Part shown: one piece after another, positions 37,058 through 45,276 of the stretch | How positions within the stretch are numbered: position 1 is the first letter of the stretch | Layout of the letters: every line of letters starts with the position of its first letter | Assembly: GCF_002160865.1 (NCBI RefSeq) | Contig: NZ_NFLJ01000004.1 | Location: forward strand, 1 to 64,000 | Origin: Massiliimicrobium timonense | GTDB lineage: Bacteria > Bacillota_I > Bacilli_A > Erysipelotrichales > Coprobacillaceae | DNA length: 64,000 bases | Direction: 5' to 3' | The notes under the pieces: generated by a model | What the model was told of the DNA's origin: nothing | Databases searched by the model: none | What the model saw: the letters and a program-made list of their open reading frames with translations, nothing else | Position numbers and translations under genes: made by a program

Positions 37058-38746
37058 TTACTCACCTGTAATTGAAACTCTATTTAAATTTTTAGCCATT
37101 TGTTCCATTTCTTCTTGGCTAATTCCATTATCATAATGAATGACTTCTTCTTTTGTCACACTTAAATCCGTAGATAATGTCACTTTAATAATAATTCCAA
37201 CTGGTTGTACTGTAAATTCTACATAAACAACAGTTCCTTTTGGATCATTACCATTTAAATTGAGAACAAGTTCTCCTAATTTTTTTACTTCTAAAGATGG
37301 ATCTGTATCTTGTGGTACATCTTCTCCAGTTTGAGGATCTGGTATAAAACATGGTTTTTCAGTATCTTCTACAGAATGACTTTCATAAACTGGGAATACA
37401 ATCATTTTTTGATTATCTACCATTGTAACATACTGTTTTTCAATAGTTTGGTTAATTTCTTGACCTTCTTTCACTAAATTGTCAATTAAATAATCATTAC
37501 CAAAATAGATAGCAGGACCGAATGATCGAGGTGCAACATCAACAATGATGCTTTGATTCGTTTGGGTTGTGACACGATTTGTATTTTCTTCCCCATCCTC
37601 ATGATGAATAGGTGAAACATCAATATCTTCTCCATTATCCTCAGAAACCTCACTAACAATCATATCTGCGTAAATTGCAGCTCCTTTAGCAACTGCTCTA
37701 TCAGGATCTTCCACTTGTACTAAACCTGGGAATCTTTCTTCAACCACTCGTTTAATCATAGGCATATTTGTAGATCCACCAACCAATAACACTGTATCAA
37801 TTTTTGGTTCTTCTCCAATCACCTTTTTTGCTTTTTCTAAAGTTCCCTCAACATAACTCATAGTCTGATCTACTAAAGACTTTGTCAATTCTTCAAATTC
37901 TTCTCTTGTTACATTAATTTTAACCATTTGGCCTTCAACAGAAACTTTAACAACTGCCTTTTCAGCTTGAGTTAATTTTTTCTTTGTTATTTCAACTTTA
38001 GAACGAATGCTTTGAATTGTTTCAACATCTAAATCTGAAGTAGATAACCCTAATTCATCACATACTTGATTTTTAATTTTTTCAAATAATTTATCATCCC
38101 AATCTTTACCACCTAAAGCATCATTTCCACCAGTTGCAATAATTTTAATTTGACGTTCATCTTTTCCATCCTCATTAGGAATAACTGACATATGAACAAG
38201 TGTAACATCAAATGTTCCACCACCTAAATCATAAACCAAAATATTTGTTTCTTCTTGAAATAATCTTGAACAATAATTAAGTGCAGCTGCTGTTGGTTCA
38301 TTAATTAAATTCAATACATTTAAACCAGCAATTTCTCCTGCTTTTTTTGTTAAATCTCTTTCTTTAAAACCAAAATAAGCTGGACAAGTAATAATAACGT
38401 CTTTAACTTCTTCTCCCTGTTCTTCAGCCATTTCCTTAACACGTTTTAAAATAAGAGCTGATAATTCAACTGGTGTAAATTCTTTTCCATGAATCACATG
38501 TGCTCCATATTTATCTTCCTTACCAATTTCTCTTTTTATAAACTGAACAACATTCTCTCCATCAGTTTCAACATACTCCTTAGCACTTTGACCAATGATA
38601 ATATTATCAAGTGTTTCAAAATAGATTGCTGATGCTAAAGTATCTGATGCGTCAGTGATATTAGAAATCACCTGAGGATTTCCATTCACATCCAATTTTG
38701 CAATACAAGAATAAGTAGTACCTAAGTCAATTCCATAAACAGCCAT
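37058..38746 (-). CDS. DnaK-like Hsp70 chaperone (dedicated paralogue)
   Basis: 562 residues, close to DnaK length but about 50 shorter at the C-terminus. The ATPase motifs are complete: YGIDLGTTYSCIAKLD, LINEPTAAALNYC, LVYDLGGGTFDVTLV, GGNDALGGKDWDD and LLVGGSTNMPMIKRV. The substrate domain differs from housekeeping DnaK: DVAPRSFGPAIYFG replaces DVTPLSLGIET, and the lid is short and acidic. A GrpE-like gene ends two bases before its start, so this is a self-contained chaperone pair. No DnaJ is present. Confidence 0.9.
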   Translation of the reverse strand: MAVYGIDLGTTYSCIAKLDVNGNPQVISNITDASDTLASAIYFETLDNIIIGQSAKEYVETDGENVVQFIKREIGKEDKYGAHVIHGKEFTPVELSALILKRVKEMAEEQGEEVKDVIITCPAYFGFKERDLTKKAGEIAGLNVLNLINEPTAAALNYCSRLFQEETNILVYDLGGGTFDVTLVHMSVIPNEDGKDERQIKIIATGGNDALGGKDWDDKLFEKIKNQVCDELGLSTSDLDVETIQSIRSKVEITKKKLTQAEKAVVKVSVEGQMVKINVTREEFEELTKSLVDQTMSYVEGTLEKAKKVIGEEPKIDTVLLVGGSTNMPMIKRVVEERFPGLVQVEDPDRAVAKGAAIYADMIVSEVSEDNGEDIDVSPIHHEDGEENTNRVTTQTNQSIIVDVAPRSFGPAIYFGNDYLIDNLVKEGQEINQTIEKQYVTMVDNQKMIVFPVYESHSVEDTEKPCFIPDPQTGEDVPQDTDPSLEVKKLGELVLNLNGNDPKGTVVYVEFTVQPVGIIIKVTLSTDLSVTKEEVIHYDNGISQEEMEQMAKNLNRVSITGE

Positions 38747-38748
38747 TT

Positions 38749-39690
38749 TTAATTCTCCCCTTCTTCATCTAATTTATTTTCATTAACTTTAATATCATTT
38801 GATTTCTCTAATTCTTTTTCATCACTAATTTCTTGAGTCATTTCTATATTTTCTATTTCTTCACTCTGTAAATTCTCTTTTGCTAATGACTCATCATATT
38901 TATAAATTGAAACATATTCAGGATATAACACCTTTTTACCTTTAGATATACTTGGATTAAAAGATGTAATAACCTTTCGATGTAAGTTTTTATCACCCGT
39001 TAATACCAATGGTTGTTTAATTTTTGTAGTCTTCACTAATCTTTCCGTGCCAGGTTCACTACGTTGTATATCACAACCATACTCATAAAGAATATCTTCA
39101 ATACTCTCAAATAAATAAGAAACTTGTTTTTGATATTTCTCATCAATTCCTTGAACATTAAGAAGTTGATAATATTCTCCATAAACTGAAGCAATACTTT
39201 TTAATAAAGGGTCTAATCTTTCTCCTAAAAGTTCTTTTTTTAATAATTCATTTTCATTATTCATATTAACACGAACTTGCTGTTGAAACTCAGCATTTTG
39301 TCTTAAATATTGGACTAATAAATCATTATTTCGATTTTGACTCTTTGTTAAATTTTTCAGCATATCTTGCATATCTAGTGAACTATCTTTACTTTCTTCA
39401 CCATTTTCTTTTGCCTGCAATAACTGAAGAATAGAATCTAATTTATTTAAAACAGCCTCCTGATTATAAGATTGATGTAATAAAGTTTTTAATTCTGATA
39501 AAATGTCTGATTGATCAAACATTGATTCAACCACAATTTCTTCAGTTTCATTATTTTGTGAACTTTCTTTTTGAGTTTCTTCATCATTCACTTTTTCATC
39601 CTGTGATTGATTAACTAATTCTTCATTCAATGATTCTTCATCAGACAAAATATTATCTAGATTATCCATTCGCCAATCTTTTTCTATCAT
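38749..39690 (-). CDS. GrpE-like nucleotide exchange factor with acidic extensions
   Basis: 313 residues. The first 110 are acidic and probably disordered (ETQKESSQNNETEEIVVE). A long helix region (NENELLKKELLGERLDPLLK) follows. Residues about 180-260 resemble the GrpE head: EDILYEYGCDIQRSEPGTERLVK and RKVITSFNPSISKGKKVLYPEYVSIYKYD, compare GxVLRPAxVxV. The C-terminus is again acidic. The ATG at 39690 has AGGAGG seven bases upstream. Co-location with two Hsp70 genes supports the assignment; overall similarity to GrpE is weak. Confidence 0.65.
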   Translation of the reverse strand: MIEKDWRMDNLDNILSDEESLNEELVNQSQDEKVNDEETQKESSQNNETEEIVVESMFDQSDILSELKTLLHQSYNQEAVLNKLDSILQLLQAKENGEESKDSSLDMQDMLKNLTKSQNRNNDLLVQYLRQNAEFQQQVRVNMNNENELLKKELLGERLDPLLKSIASVYGEYYQLLNVQGIDEKYQKQVSYLFESIEDILYEYGCDIQRSEPGTERLVKTTKIKQPLVLTGDKNLHRKVITSFNPSISKGKKVLYPEYVSIYKYDESLAKENLQSEEIENIEMTQEISDEKELEKSNDIKVNENKLDEEGEN

Positions 39691-39701
39691 ATGTCTCCCT
39701 C

Positions 39702-41345
39702 CTATATTTGTTCAATAGTACGATAATATTCATTATCCGTACTCTTTATAATCCAATCAAAACATTCATTAACTCCAAATGGTGTAAATTCTTCTCCATC
39801 CGGTTCATGTCCAATAGCACTTGCAACAAAAAAAGATATATTTTTAAACTGATGTTCCAATAATTGCAAAGCATTGTCCATACCATACTCAATCATAAAT
39901 TGTTTAATCTGTTCATTACGATATTGATCATATGTCATGGCTTTTTCATCCTCTCCTAATCCATTCACATATTTTTTATACATTATCTTAATATGGGCAG
40001 TACTAATTTTCTTTCTAACAATAGGTGCGTCAGCTTTACAAATCACAACAGCGACTGGCAAGTGACTCGCTCGATTTCCTTTAATAATACCAACTTGAAG
40101 TAAATAATTAATAAAATTATTCACAACTTCATCAGGTTCCATCTCCGAATAATTATTAACATTTTCACCACTAACCTCGGCTTCATTACGAATAACTTCA
40201 ACTGAAAATGGATCAATCAATAAAATAGTTCCATTACAATATTTATATTGTTGCTGAGTAATTTCATAATCACTAATTTCAGGGCGAAACATTTCCCCTG
40301 CAATATCATAAACAGCAAATTTTCTATCTGTTCCTAAATTTTTTCCTTTAACAATTAATTCATACATAGTTGCATTTGTTTCTGAGGTTGTTTCAGGTAA
40401 TATTGTACCATTATAATATTCTGATAATTCATCAAATTTCTCCTTAGATGTTAAAGGTATCTCATATTCAATTTGATTATTGGCATTTAGCTTTTTAAAA
40501 TACTCTTTATAAAAAGCTGATAAAAAGACAGTTTTACCAGAGCTACTTCCACCAGTCAATTGGATAATTACTGATTTTGTTGCATCAGAAGACAATGACT
40601 CATCACAATGCGGACAATGCGCTATTAATTTTGAACGTCCATTAAAAAAGGTACATGGTAGTTTTTCCCCACACTTACATTTATGAGTGAAAATCCCATA
40701 AGTATTTGGAACTAATTTCAAATGTCGTTCACCACAATTAGGACATTCATAAGTAGGCAGAGTAAATTGTTGTTTACAGTGTTGACAGTCCAAGTGAATC
40801 CCTTTGATTAATCGATATGAACGATCGCAGATGTATGTTAGCATAAAAATAATATAGACAAGAGCCATGACTAATAATGTAATACCACCTTGTATAGCAA
40901 TACATAATAAAGTAAATATTAATGCAATAATTGCAGATACTATAGCAATTGGTATAATCAAAACAATTGCTATAATTTTTGAAATGAATGAATCACTCAA
41001 ATCATCAAAAAAATCATAAACGCTATAACACAAATCTTTAACTTCACTATAACTGCTAGATATTCCACCTTTAATAGTTCCATATAATTGCTGATACCCA
41101 GGTCCAAAAAAATAACTCTTTTGAGCAGGTTCCCCCTCATCTTTATAACCATAGTTTTTAAAATCCAGATTTTGCTTTAAATTTTTAAAATATTCTTTAG
41201 CTACCTTAAAAGCACCATAAATCGCTAAAACACCCCCAACAGCAAGCAAAATCTTAGAAACTATTGGTAATGCAAACTCCAAGAAAGGAATAACAACATA
41301 AACAATAATCACATAAAGAATAACTATAGCAATAATATACTCCAT
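39702..41345 (-). CDS. Membrane-anchored zinc-ribbon P-loop GTPase
   Basis: 547 residues, first gene of the operon. Two membrane helices are at residues 1-50 (YIIAIVILYVIIVYVVIPFL, ILLAVGGVLAIYGAFKV) and two more near 115-175 (IIAIVLIIPIAIVSAIIALI and a following helix). Zinc-ribbon cysteines come next (CQHC, CPNC, CKC, CPHC). The P-loop GGSSSGKT is near 265-272. AVYDIAGEMFRPE is a DxxG-like switch, GTILLIDPFSV a second strand, and VICKAD occupies the guanine-specificity position. It is clearly related to the soluble GTPase at 30605-31705. A GGGGGGAG ribosome site precedes the ATG. It could place the system at the membrane as a sensor. Confidence 0.8.
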   Translation of the reverse strand: MEYIIAIVILYVIIVYVVIPFLEFALPIVSKILLAVGGVLAIYGAFKVAKEYFKNLKQNLDFKNYGYKDEGEPAQKSYFFGPGYQQLYGTIKGGISSSYSEVKDLCYSVYDFFDDLSDSFISKIIAIVLIIPIAIVSAIIALIFTLLCIAIQGGITLLVMALVYIIFMLTYICDRSYRLIKGIHLDCQHCKQQFTLPTYECPNCGERHLKLVPNTYGIFTHKCKCGEKLPCTFFNGRSKLIAHCPHCDESLSSDATKSVIIQLTGGSSSGKTVFLSAFYKEYFKKLNANNQIEYEIPLTSKEKFDELSEYYNGTILPETTSETNATMYELIVKGKNLGTDRKFAVYDIAGEMFRPEISDYEITQQQYKYCNGTILLIDPFSVEVIRNEAEVSGENVNNYSEMEPDEVVNNFINYLLQVGIIKGNRASHLPVAVVICKADAPIVRKKISTAHIKIMYKKYVNGLGEDEKAMTYDQYRNEQIKQFMIEYGMDNALQLLEHQFKNISFFVASAIGHEPDGEEFTPFGVNECFDWIIKSTDNEYYRTIEQI

Positions 41346-42039
41346 AAATTCTCCCCCCTATTTCATTCTCCCCAAACACTATAAAAAGCCACCATTTCTA
41401 GTTTAGATTTTAATAGCGCTTTCATTTTTAAAAACAAAAAATTCCATTTATTAATTGTATAGAAGTAACATTTTTAACATATTTCATTAAAATATGGAAA
41501 AATAATGTAACTCATAATATAATAATATCATATTTTTGTTTAAATCAAAAGAAAAAGTTACCATCGTGTATATTTTTGTTGGATGATTACAATAAGAATA
41601 CATATACTCATACTTCATTACCATTTTCATATGAAAATCTTCTTTATAAGAGTCAAATACTATTGCAAAATCCCTATAAAGTGATAATAGATACTATCCG
41701 GATAAAAACTTCATTATAAAACAATACCATAGATTATATTCCAATAGATCAACTTAACAGTACAATAAAACAGCTGAATTTCTACTCCATAAATAGAATA
41801 AAGTACGTACCAAAAAATTAAAGTTTAAAAGATATACCTTAATTAATTTATGGCACAAACATTTCAAAGAAATATCTTCAAATACAACAAATGTGAAAAT
41901 AGCAACATGCAAAGTTAAAACATAAAATAACTTATTTATTTTGAAGTAACAATGAACCGAGATACTCAACAAACCATATTTTTTACTTACAATCTTCATT
42001 CGTTTTATAATTGTAATTGTTACATAAAACTAAAATCAT

Positions 42040-42076
42040 ACAAGCTAAAAACACAGTAATTTTACCGTGTGCTTGT
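42040..42076 (-). terminator. Orphan terminator hairpin
   Basis: ACAAGC (42040-42045) pairs with GCTTGT (42071-42076), and inside it ACACaGTAA with TTACcGTGT (42051-42070). Read on the minus strand it is ACACGGTAAAATTACTGTGTTTTTA, nearly the same as the RloB terminator at 42572-42600, but no gene now precedes it. Confidence 0.5.
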
Positions 42077-42098
42077 ATTCTACATTAAACCAACAGAC

Positions 42099-42212
42099 AT
42101 GTTCTGGAATACAGAGGCAATATACGAAGTATTCGAAGATTTAGATATATGTCATAGAATTGTATATGGAATCAAATCAGTATTTGAAGACTACAATAAA
42201 AGTGCATCTTAG
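42099..42212 (+). CDS. 37-residue open frame, possible gene remnant
   Basis: MFWNTEAIYEVFEDLDICHR and so on, ending NKSAS at TAG 42210-42212. The frame is open for about ten more codons upstream of the ATG and is followed by a good terminator. There is no ribosome site before the ATG, so it is more likely the tail of a lost gene than a working small gene. I do not recognise the sequence. Confidence 0.3.
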   Translation: MFWNTEAIYEVFEDLDICHRIVYGIKSVFEDYNKSAS

Positions 42213-42224
42213 ATGCATTTTTTT
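42198..42224 (+). terminator. Terminator of the 42.1-kb remnant
   Basis: TGCATC (42203-42208), TTA loop, GATGCA (42212-42217), followed by a run of seven T on the plus strand. Confidence 0.7.
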
Positions 42225-42404
42225 GTTATCTCCCCCCCAGCAAATAATATGAATAATTAGAACAATTTAATTTGAATATTATAGTTTTTTCACCTTGTAT
42301 CCTAACCAAATAAATTGAAGAACTTTTTGCCATTTAATTTGGCATTCAACACCTCTTTGTATTTAAAACCTCCATAGAGCTATATGACCCTGTTGTATGA
42401 CTCC

Positions 42405-42548
42405 CTATATAGCCATTTTTTCAACAGTCTTATAATCATTTTTAGCTTCATCTCTGTCTGTATAACCAAAATAGCTATCAACTGTATCATTTCTTATCTT
42501 TCCTTTATATCTAGAATTTTTAGGTGGTGGTTTTCCATATTCAAAAAT
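42405..42548 (-). pseudogene. Unidentified gene fragment
   Basis: An open stretch of 47 codons between two stops with no start codon reads EYGKPPPKNSRYKGKIRNDT and continues VDSYFGYTDRDEAKNDY. Its composition is like a folded soluble protein rather than random AT-rich translation. Similar-looking codons continue in other frames to about 42290 (GSHTTGSYSSMEVLNTKRC), suggesting frameshift decay. It lies downstream of the RloB terminator. The family is unknown. Confidence 0.35.
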
Positions 42549-42571
42549 CTAGTCTTTGTTATCTTCATAAT

Positions 42572-42600
42572 AAAAAGACACGGTCATTTTACCGTGTTAA
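42572..42600 (-). terminator. Terminator of the RloB-type operon
   Basis: ACACGGT (42578-42584) pairs with ACCGTGT (42591-42597), with CTTTTTATTA after it on the minus strand. Confidence 0.85.
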
Positions 42601-42613
42601 AATTTCTTCCTTT

Positions 42614-43270
42614 CTATATTAAATTGCAGTCTTTTAATATTTTTTCAACAACTTCCCATACCATCAAAGAAGGATTTTCTCTATAAAAACTATAACCTTT
42701 ATATCTTTGCAACTGATATCCATTAGCCTGATTAGATTGCATAATACGTTTTGATCGTTCTATAGCTTTTTTTACATTATCAATGCTCAATTGTTTTAAA
42801 CAACTATTAAAATGATCTTTATGCTTGTAATCATCCATGCTTAAAAAATGCTTGTTATACGCTCTATTAATTGAATTAATATATTGCTTCCTATCAGTTT
42901 TTGGACCATTACAATCCATTTTATGTAATATGATCCATAAATCAAATGTAAAATTACTATAGCCAAATTTATAAACTATATTCTTTCCTATACCGGAAGC
43001 CTTTTTCAAATTATCAATAGTCTGCTTAAATTGCTGAACATGAAATTCATCATTACTTTCATAATCTGATAAATGCCAAATTTCTGTTTTGCTTGCAATA
43101 GTCATTTTTTTCGCACGTCTATATGGATCTTTTTCCACTTTGCAATCAATTGCCACTTTATAGCGAGATTCATCCAATTCATTAATACGATCTCTTAGCC
43201 ACTCAAGATACCACTTTTCAGTTTCACCTTCGACACTGAAATAATATTTATTAGTATATTTTTTTACCAT
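42614..43270 (-). CDS. RloB/AbiLii-like TOPRIM-type defence protein
   Basis: 218 residues. YYFSVEGETEKWYLEWLRD near the N-terminus provides the TOPRIM-like Glu. WHLSDYESND supplies the acidic pair, and NFTFDLWIILHK matches the conserved FExWxLLH-like block of RloB proteins. The family is the second component of AbiL-type abortive infection and RloAB modules, where the TOPRIM protein is the presumed nuclease effector. It starts one base after the ATPase gene stops, so the two are coupled. Confidence 0.8.
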   Translation of the reverse strand: MVKKYTNKYYFSVEGETEKWYLEWLRDRINELDESRYKVAIDCKVEKDPYRRAKKMTIASKTEIWHLSDYESNDEFHVQQFKQTIDNLKKASGIGKNIVYKFGYSNFTFDLWIILHKMDCNGPKTDRKQYINSINRAYNKHFLSMDDYKHKDHFNSCLKQLSIDNVKKAIERSKRIMQSNQANGYQLQRYKGYSFYRENPSLMVWEVVEKILKDCNLI

Positions 43271-43271
43271 A

Positions 43272-44597
43272 TCAATCCTCTCCTTTTTTAGAAATCAATT
43301 CTCTAAATACAGGAGAAAAATCTATATCAGAGATTGCACCATATCGTGAAATAAAGTAATTTTTCATATAATCTTCATTTTTTCTAACACCACTAGTACC
43401 TGAAGTTCCAAAATCTGATAAAGAATATAAATCACTTTTAAAATTATCTTCATCTCTTTCAACAAACTTTATTTCATCTCTTCTAAACAGATTAGAATTC
43501 AAAAAGATAGGATTATGTGTATCAAAAATCAACTGCGCATGATGAATATTGATCTCATCGTCATGAAATATATTAATAATATTCATTAAAGCCATAGGAT
43601 GAATGGAAGCATCAAATTCATCTATAACTAATGTTCCACCTGTATACATAGCTTTTATAACCAGAGGAAATAAATTAATAAATCTTATCGTTCCATATGA
43701 CTCAAACGTCTTAGCATTGATGATAACTTTCTTATTTGAATTTTGATCATCTAAAACAGAACATAGTTTTGTTTTCTGATCTTCATCTGAAACCATATAA
43801 CCTACAGCATTTGAATTTAAACCAAATATTTTAGCTGCTTCATTAGTCGTTTTTTCAACATAGAATCCTGGAGAATCTGTATCTTCAAATCTACGAATTA
43901 ACTCGATAGCGTTTGCCTTATATATAACCATGAATTTATTTTTAAACCAGTTTTGTATCAATTCAACCAGCTTTCTGGAAATAATTAACTTAAAACCATT
44001 CATTAAAAATAGTTCAGTGTCATTAAGACTATTAAGGGCTACTTCGTACAATTTGTTAGATTCTTTAGAATTCATATCTAGCAATTCAGATATCTTTTTA
44101 GAATAATTGAACTCAAGCTTATCAAAACTACGATCAAATATCTCCATTCCATTAACGTTCAATATTTCTCGTTCAATATTTCTTTTAAAATCTTTTTCTA
44201 AAAAGAAACCAACGTTCATTGAAAATGAATACTCTATATGATACCCTTCTTCAGTAAATGAAATGAAAAACTTAACAGGTTTTCTTTCTGTAAGTTTATT
44301 ATTAGGAATCAACTCTAAATAATTAGCTGCTTCATTTGGATAAGACTCATTAACATTTAATATATTTCCTCTAAGCACTATAGATCTCATAGTATCCATA
44401 GCACCTATGATATTCGTTTTTCCAGAAGCATTTGGTCCATAAATAACAGATGAACATATTGCATTGATTTTCTTCTTACCAATGGCTTCTTCAAATACAC
44501 TATAATCTAATCCCTTTTGTTTAGGTGCAGGGATCATTGAAAAAGAAACTTCATCCTGAAAAGATTTATAATTTTCAACCCTAAAATCTAAAAGCAT
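43272..44597 (-). CDS. RloA/AbiLi-like ABC-type ATPase
   Basis: 441 residues in the OLD/AAA_21 family of SMC-like ATPases. FRVENYKSFQDEVSFS is the typical N-terminus, IYGPNASGKTNII is Walker A, GTLVIDEFDASIHP is Walker B with the D-loop, and DTHNPIFLN is the H-loop. The protein probably senses infection and controls the RloB partner. ATG 44597 is chosen because GGAAGGTGA precedes it; the open frame to 44615 begins with a GTG inside that site. A large inverted repeat (44651-44689) sits about 55 bases upstream. Confidence 0.85.
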   Translation of the reverse strand: MLLDFRVENYKSFQDEVSFSMIPAPKQKGLDYSVFEEAIGKKKINAICSSVIYGPNASGKTNIIGAMDTMRSIVLRGNILNVNESYPNEAANYLELIPNNKLTERKPVKFFISFTEEGYHIEYSFSMNVGFFLEKDFKRNIEREILNVNGMEIFDRSFDKLEFNYSKKISELLDMNSKESNKLYEVALNSLNDTELFLMNGFKLIISRKLVELIQNWFKNKFMVIYKANAIELIRRFEDTDSPGFYVEKTTNEAAKIFGLNSNAVGYMVSDEDQKTKLCSVLDDQNSNKKVIINAKTFESYGTIRFINLFPLVIKAMYTGGTLVIDEFDASIHPMALMNIINIFHDDEINIHHAQLIFDTHNPIFLNSNLFRRDEIKFVERDEDNFKSDLYSLSDFGTSGTSGVRKNEDYMKNYFISRYGAISDIDFSPVFRELISKKGED

Positions 44598-44650
44598 ATT
44601 TTCACCTTCCTTCACTTTTTCATTAACATTTTAACATAAAGATGATTTTT

Positions 44651-44689
44651 ATTAAATGATTTTGCAAAAAAATCGCAAAATCATTTAAT
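44651..44689. repeat. 15-bp perfect inverted repeat upstream of the defence module
   Basis: ATTAAATGATTTTGC (44651-44665) and its exact complement (44675-44689) are separated by nine bases. It lies in the 5' region of the ATPase-RloB operon and is a plausible operator or transcript hairpin. Confidence 0.75.
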
Positions 44690-44821
44690 TTATTAATTAT
44701 TATATGCCTAAAATTGTGAAAATATACATATTTTATTCATTTTTCTCTTTTTTATCTATTATCTCTTGCAAACTATTCAACATTTCAGCATTGCTGATAG
44801 AAAGCTACCGCAATAGAGTCA

Positions 44822-44947
44822 ATGCTAACGAAAAGCTATGATAAAATACTTGAAGAAGATGACGTATTAGAAAAATTTATAGAGTATCTTGATAGTATAA
44901 TTCAAATGATTGGAAATCATTCATCGCAAAACAAGTCAAATAGATAA
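44822..44947 (+). pseudogene. 41-codon coding remnant
   Basis: An open frame beginning MLTKSYDKILEEDDVLEKF and ending with TAA 44945-44947. There is no ribosome site, and a different frame just upstream reads LLIESYRNRVNANEKL, so it looks like the frameshifted end of an old gene. The family is unknown. Confidence 0.3.
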
Positions 44948-45234
44948 CGTAGTCCTTGAATGACAAAAATACTATAACAATTAAAAAGGCATTGATAAAA
45001 TCAATATTTTTTATTATTGGTCGATAGTATTAGAAGACTTTTTTCTTAATCAAATTAAAAAGAAAGCCTTTAAAATTTTTGTGTAATCAAAAAATTGAAC
45101 GACTTTCTTTTTAATATAGTTTACTCAACTTTTATCTTTTATTTGATTATTATAATTTCAACTTAAACAAACTTAAATAATATGCATAAATAATGTTTTT
45201 AAGCGGAAAACAAACGGAAATTACAGCACCTCAT

Positions 45235-45265
45235 CAAAAAAACGTTGATTTTATCAACGTTTTTT
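45235..45265 (-). terminator. Terminator of phosphoglucomutase gene
   Basis: AAAAAACGTTGAT (45237-45249) pairs with ATCAACGTTTTTT (45253-45265) across a three-base loop. The minus-strand tail has seven T. Confidence 0.88.
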
Positions 45266-45276
45266 GTCTTTTTGTA

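Larger units (their letters stand above)
41346..42613. other. 1.27-kb gene-poor interval with coding remnants
   Basis: There is no intact gene here. A very AT-rich leader precedes the GTPase start, with TATAGT near 41380 as a weak -10 candidate and no convincing -35. On the plus strand, two adjoining open stretches in different frames, roughly 41555-41715 and 41728-41821, read like pieces of one decayed gene (DYNKNTYTH, then YKVIIDTIRIKTS; NTIDYIPIDQLNSTIKQL). Further pieces and hairpins at 42040-42600 are listed separately. The interval looks like debris from earlier insertions. Confidence 0.5.
44616..45276. other. 660-bp intergenic region with inverted repeats
   Basis: Contains the ATPase promoter region with a 15-bp inverted repeat (44651-44689), a 41-codon remnant (44822-44947), and a small terminator-like hairpin on the plus strand (ATTGAT 44991-44996, ATCAAT 45000-45005, then T-rich). 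It also contains a 13-bp perfect inverted repeat ATTAAAAAGAAAG (45054-45066 and 45103-45115). No intact gene or RNA gene is recognised. Confidence 0.6.

Noticed and set aside
41754-41999. 81-codon open frame on the minus strand (MKIVSKKYGLLS...)
   Set aside because: No ribosome site, composition typical of translated AT-rich non-coding DNA, and it overlaps the better plus-strand gene remnants.
45054-45115. 13-bp inverted repeat as the ends of an insertion sequence
   Set aside because: Only 36 bases lie between the arms, with no transposase and no visible target duplication; likely hairpin in AT-rich spacer.
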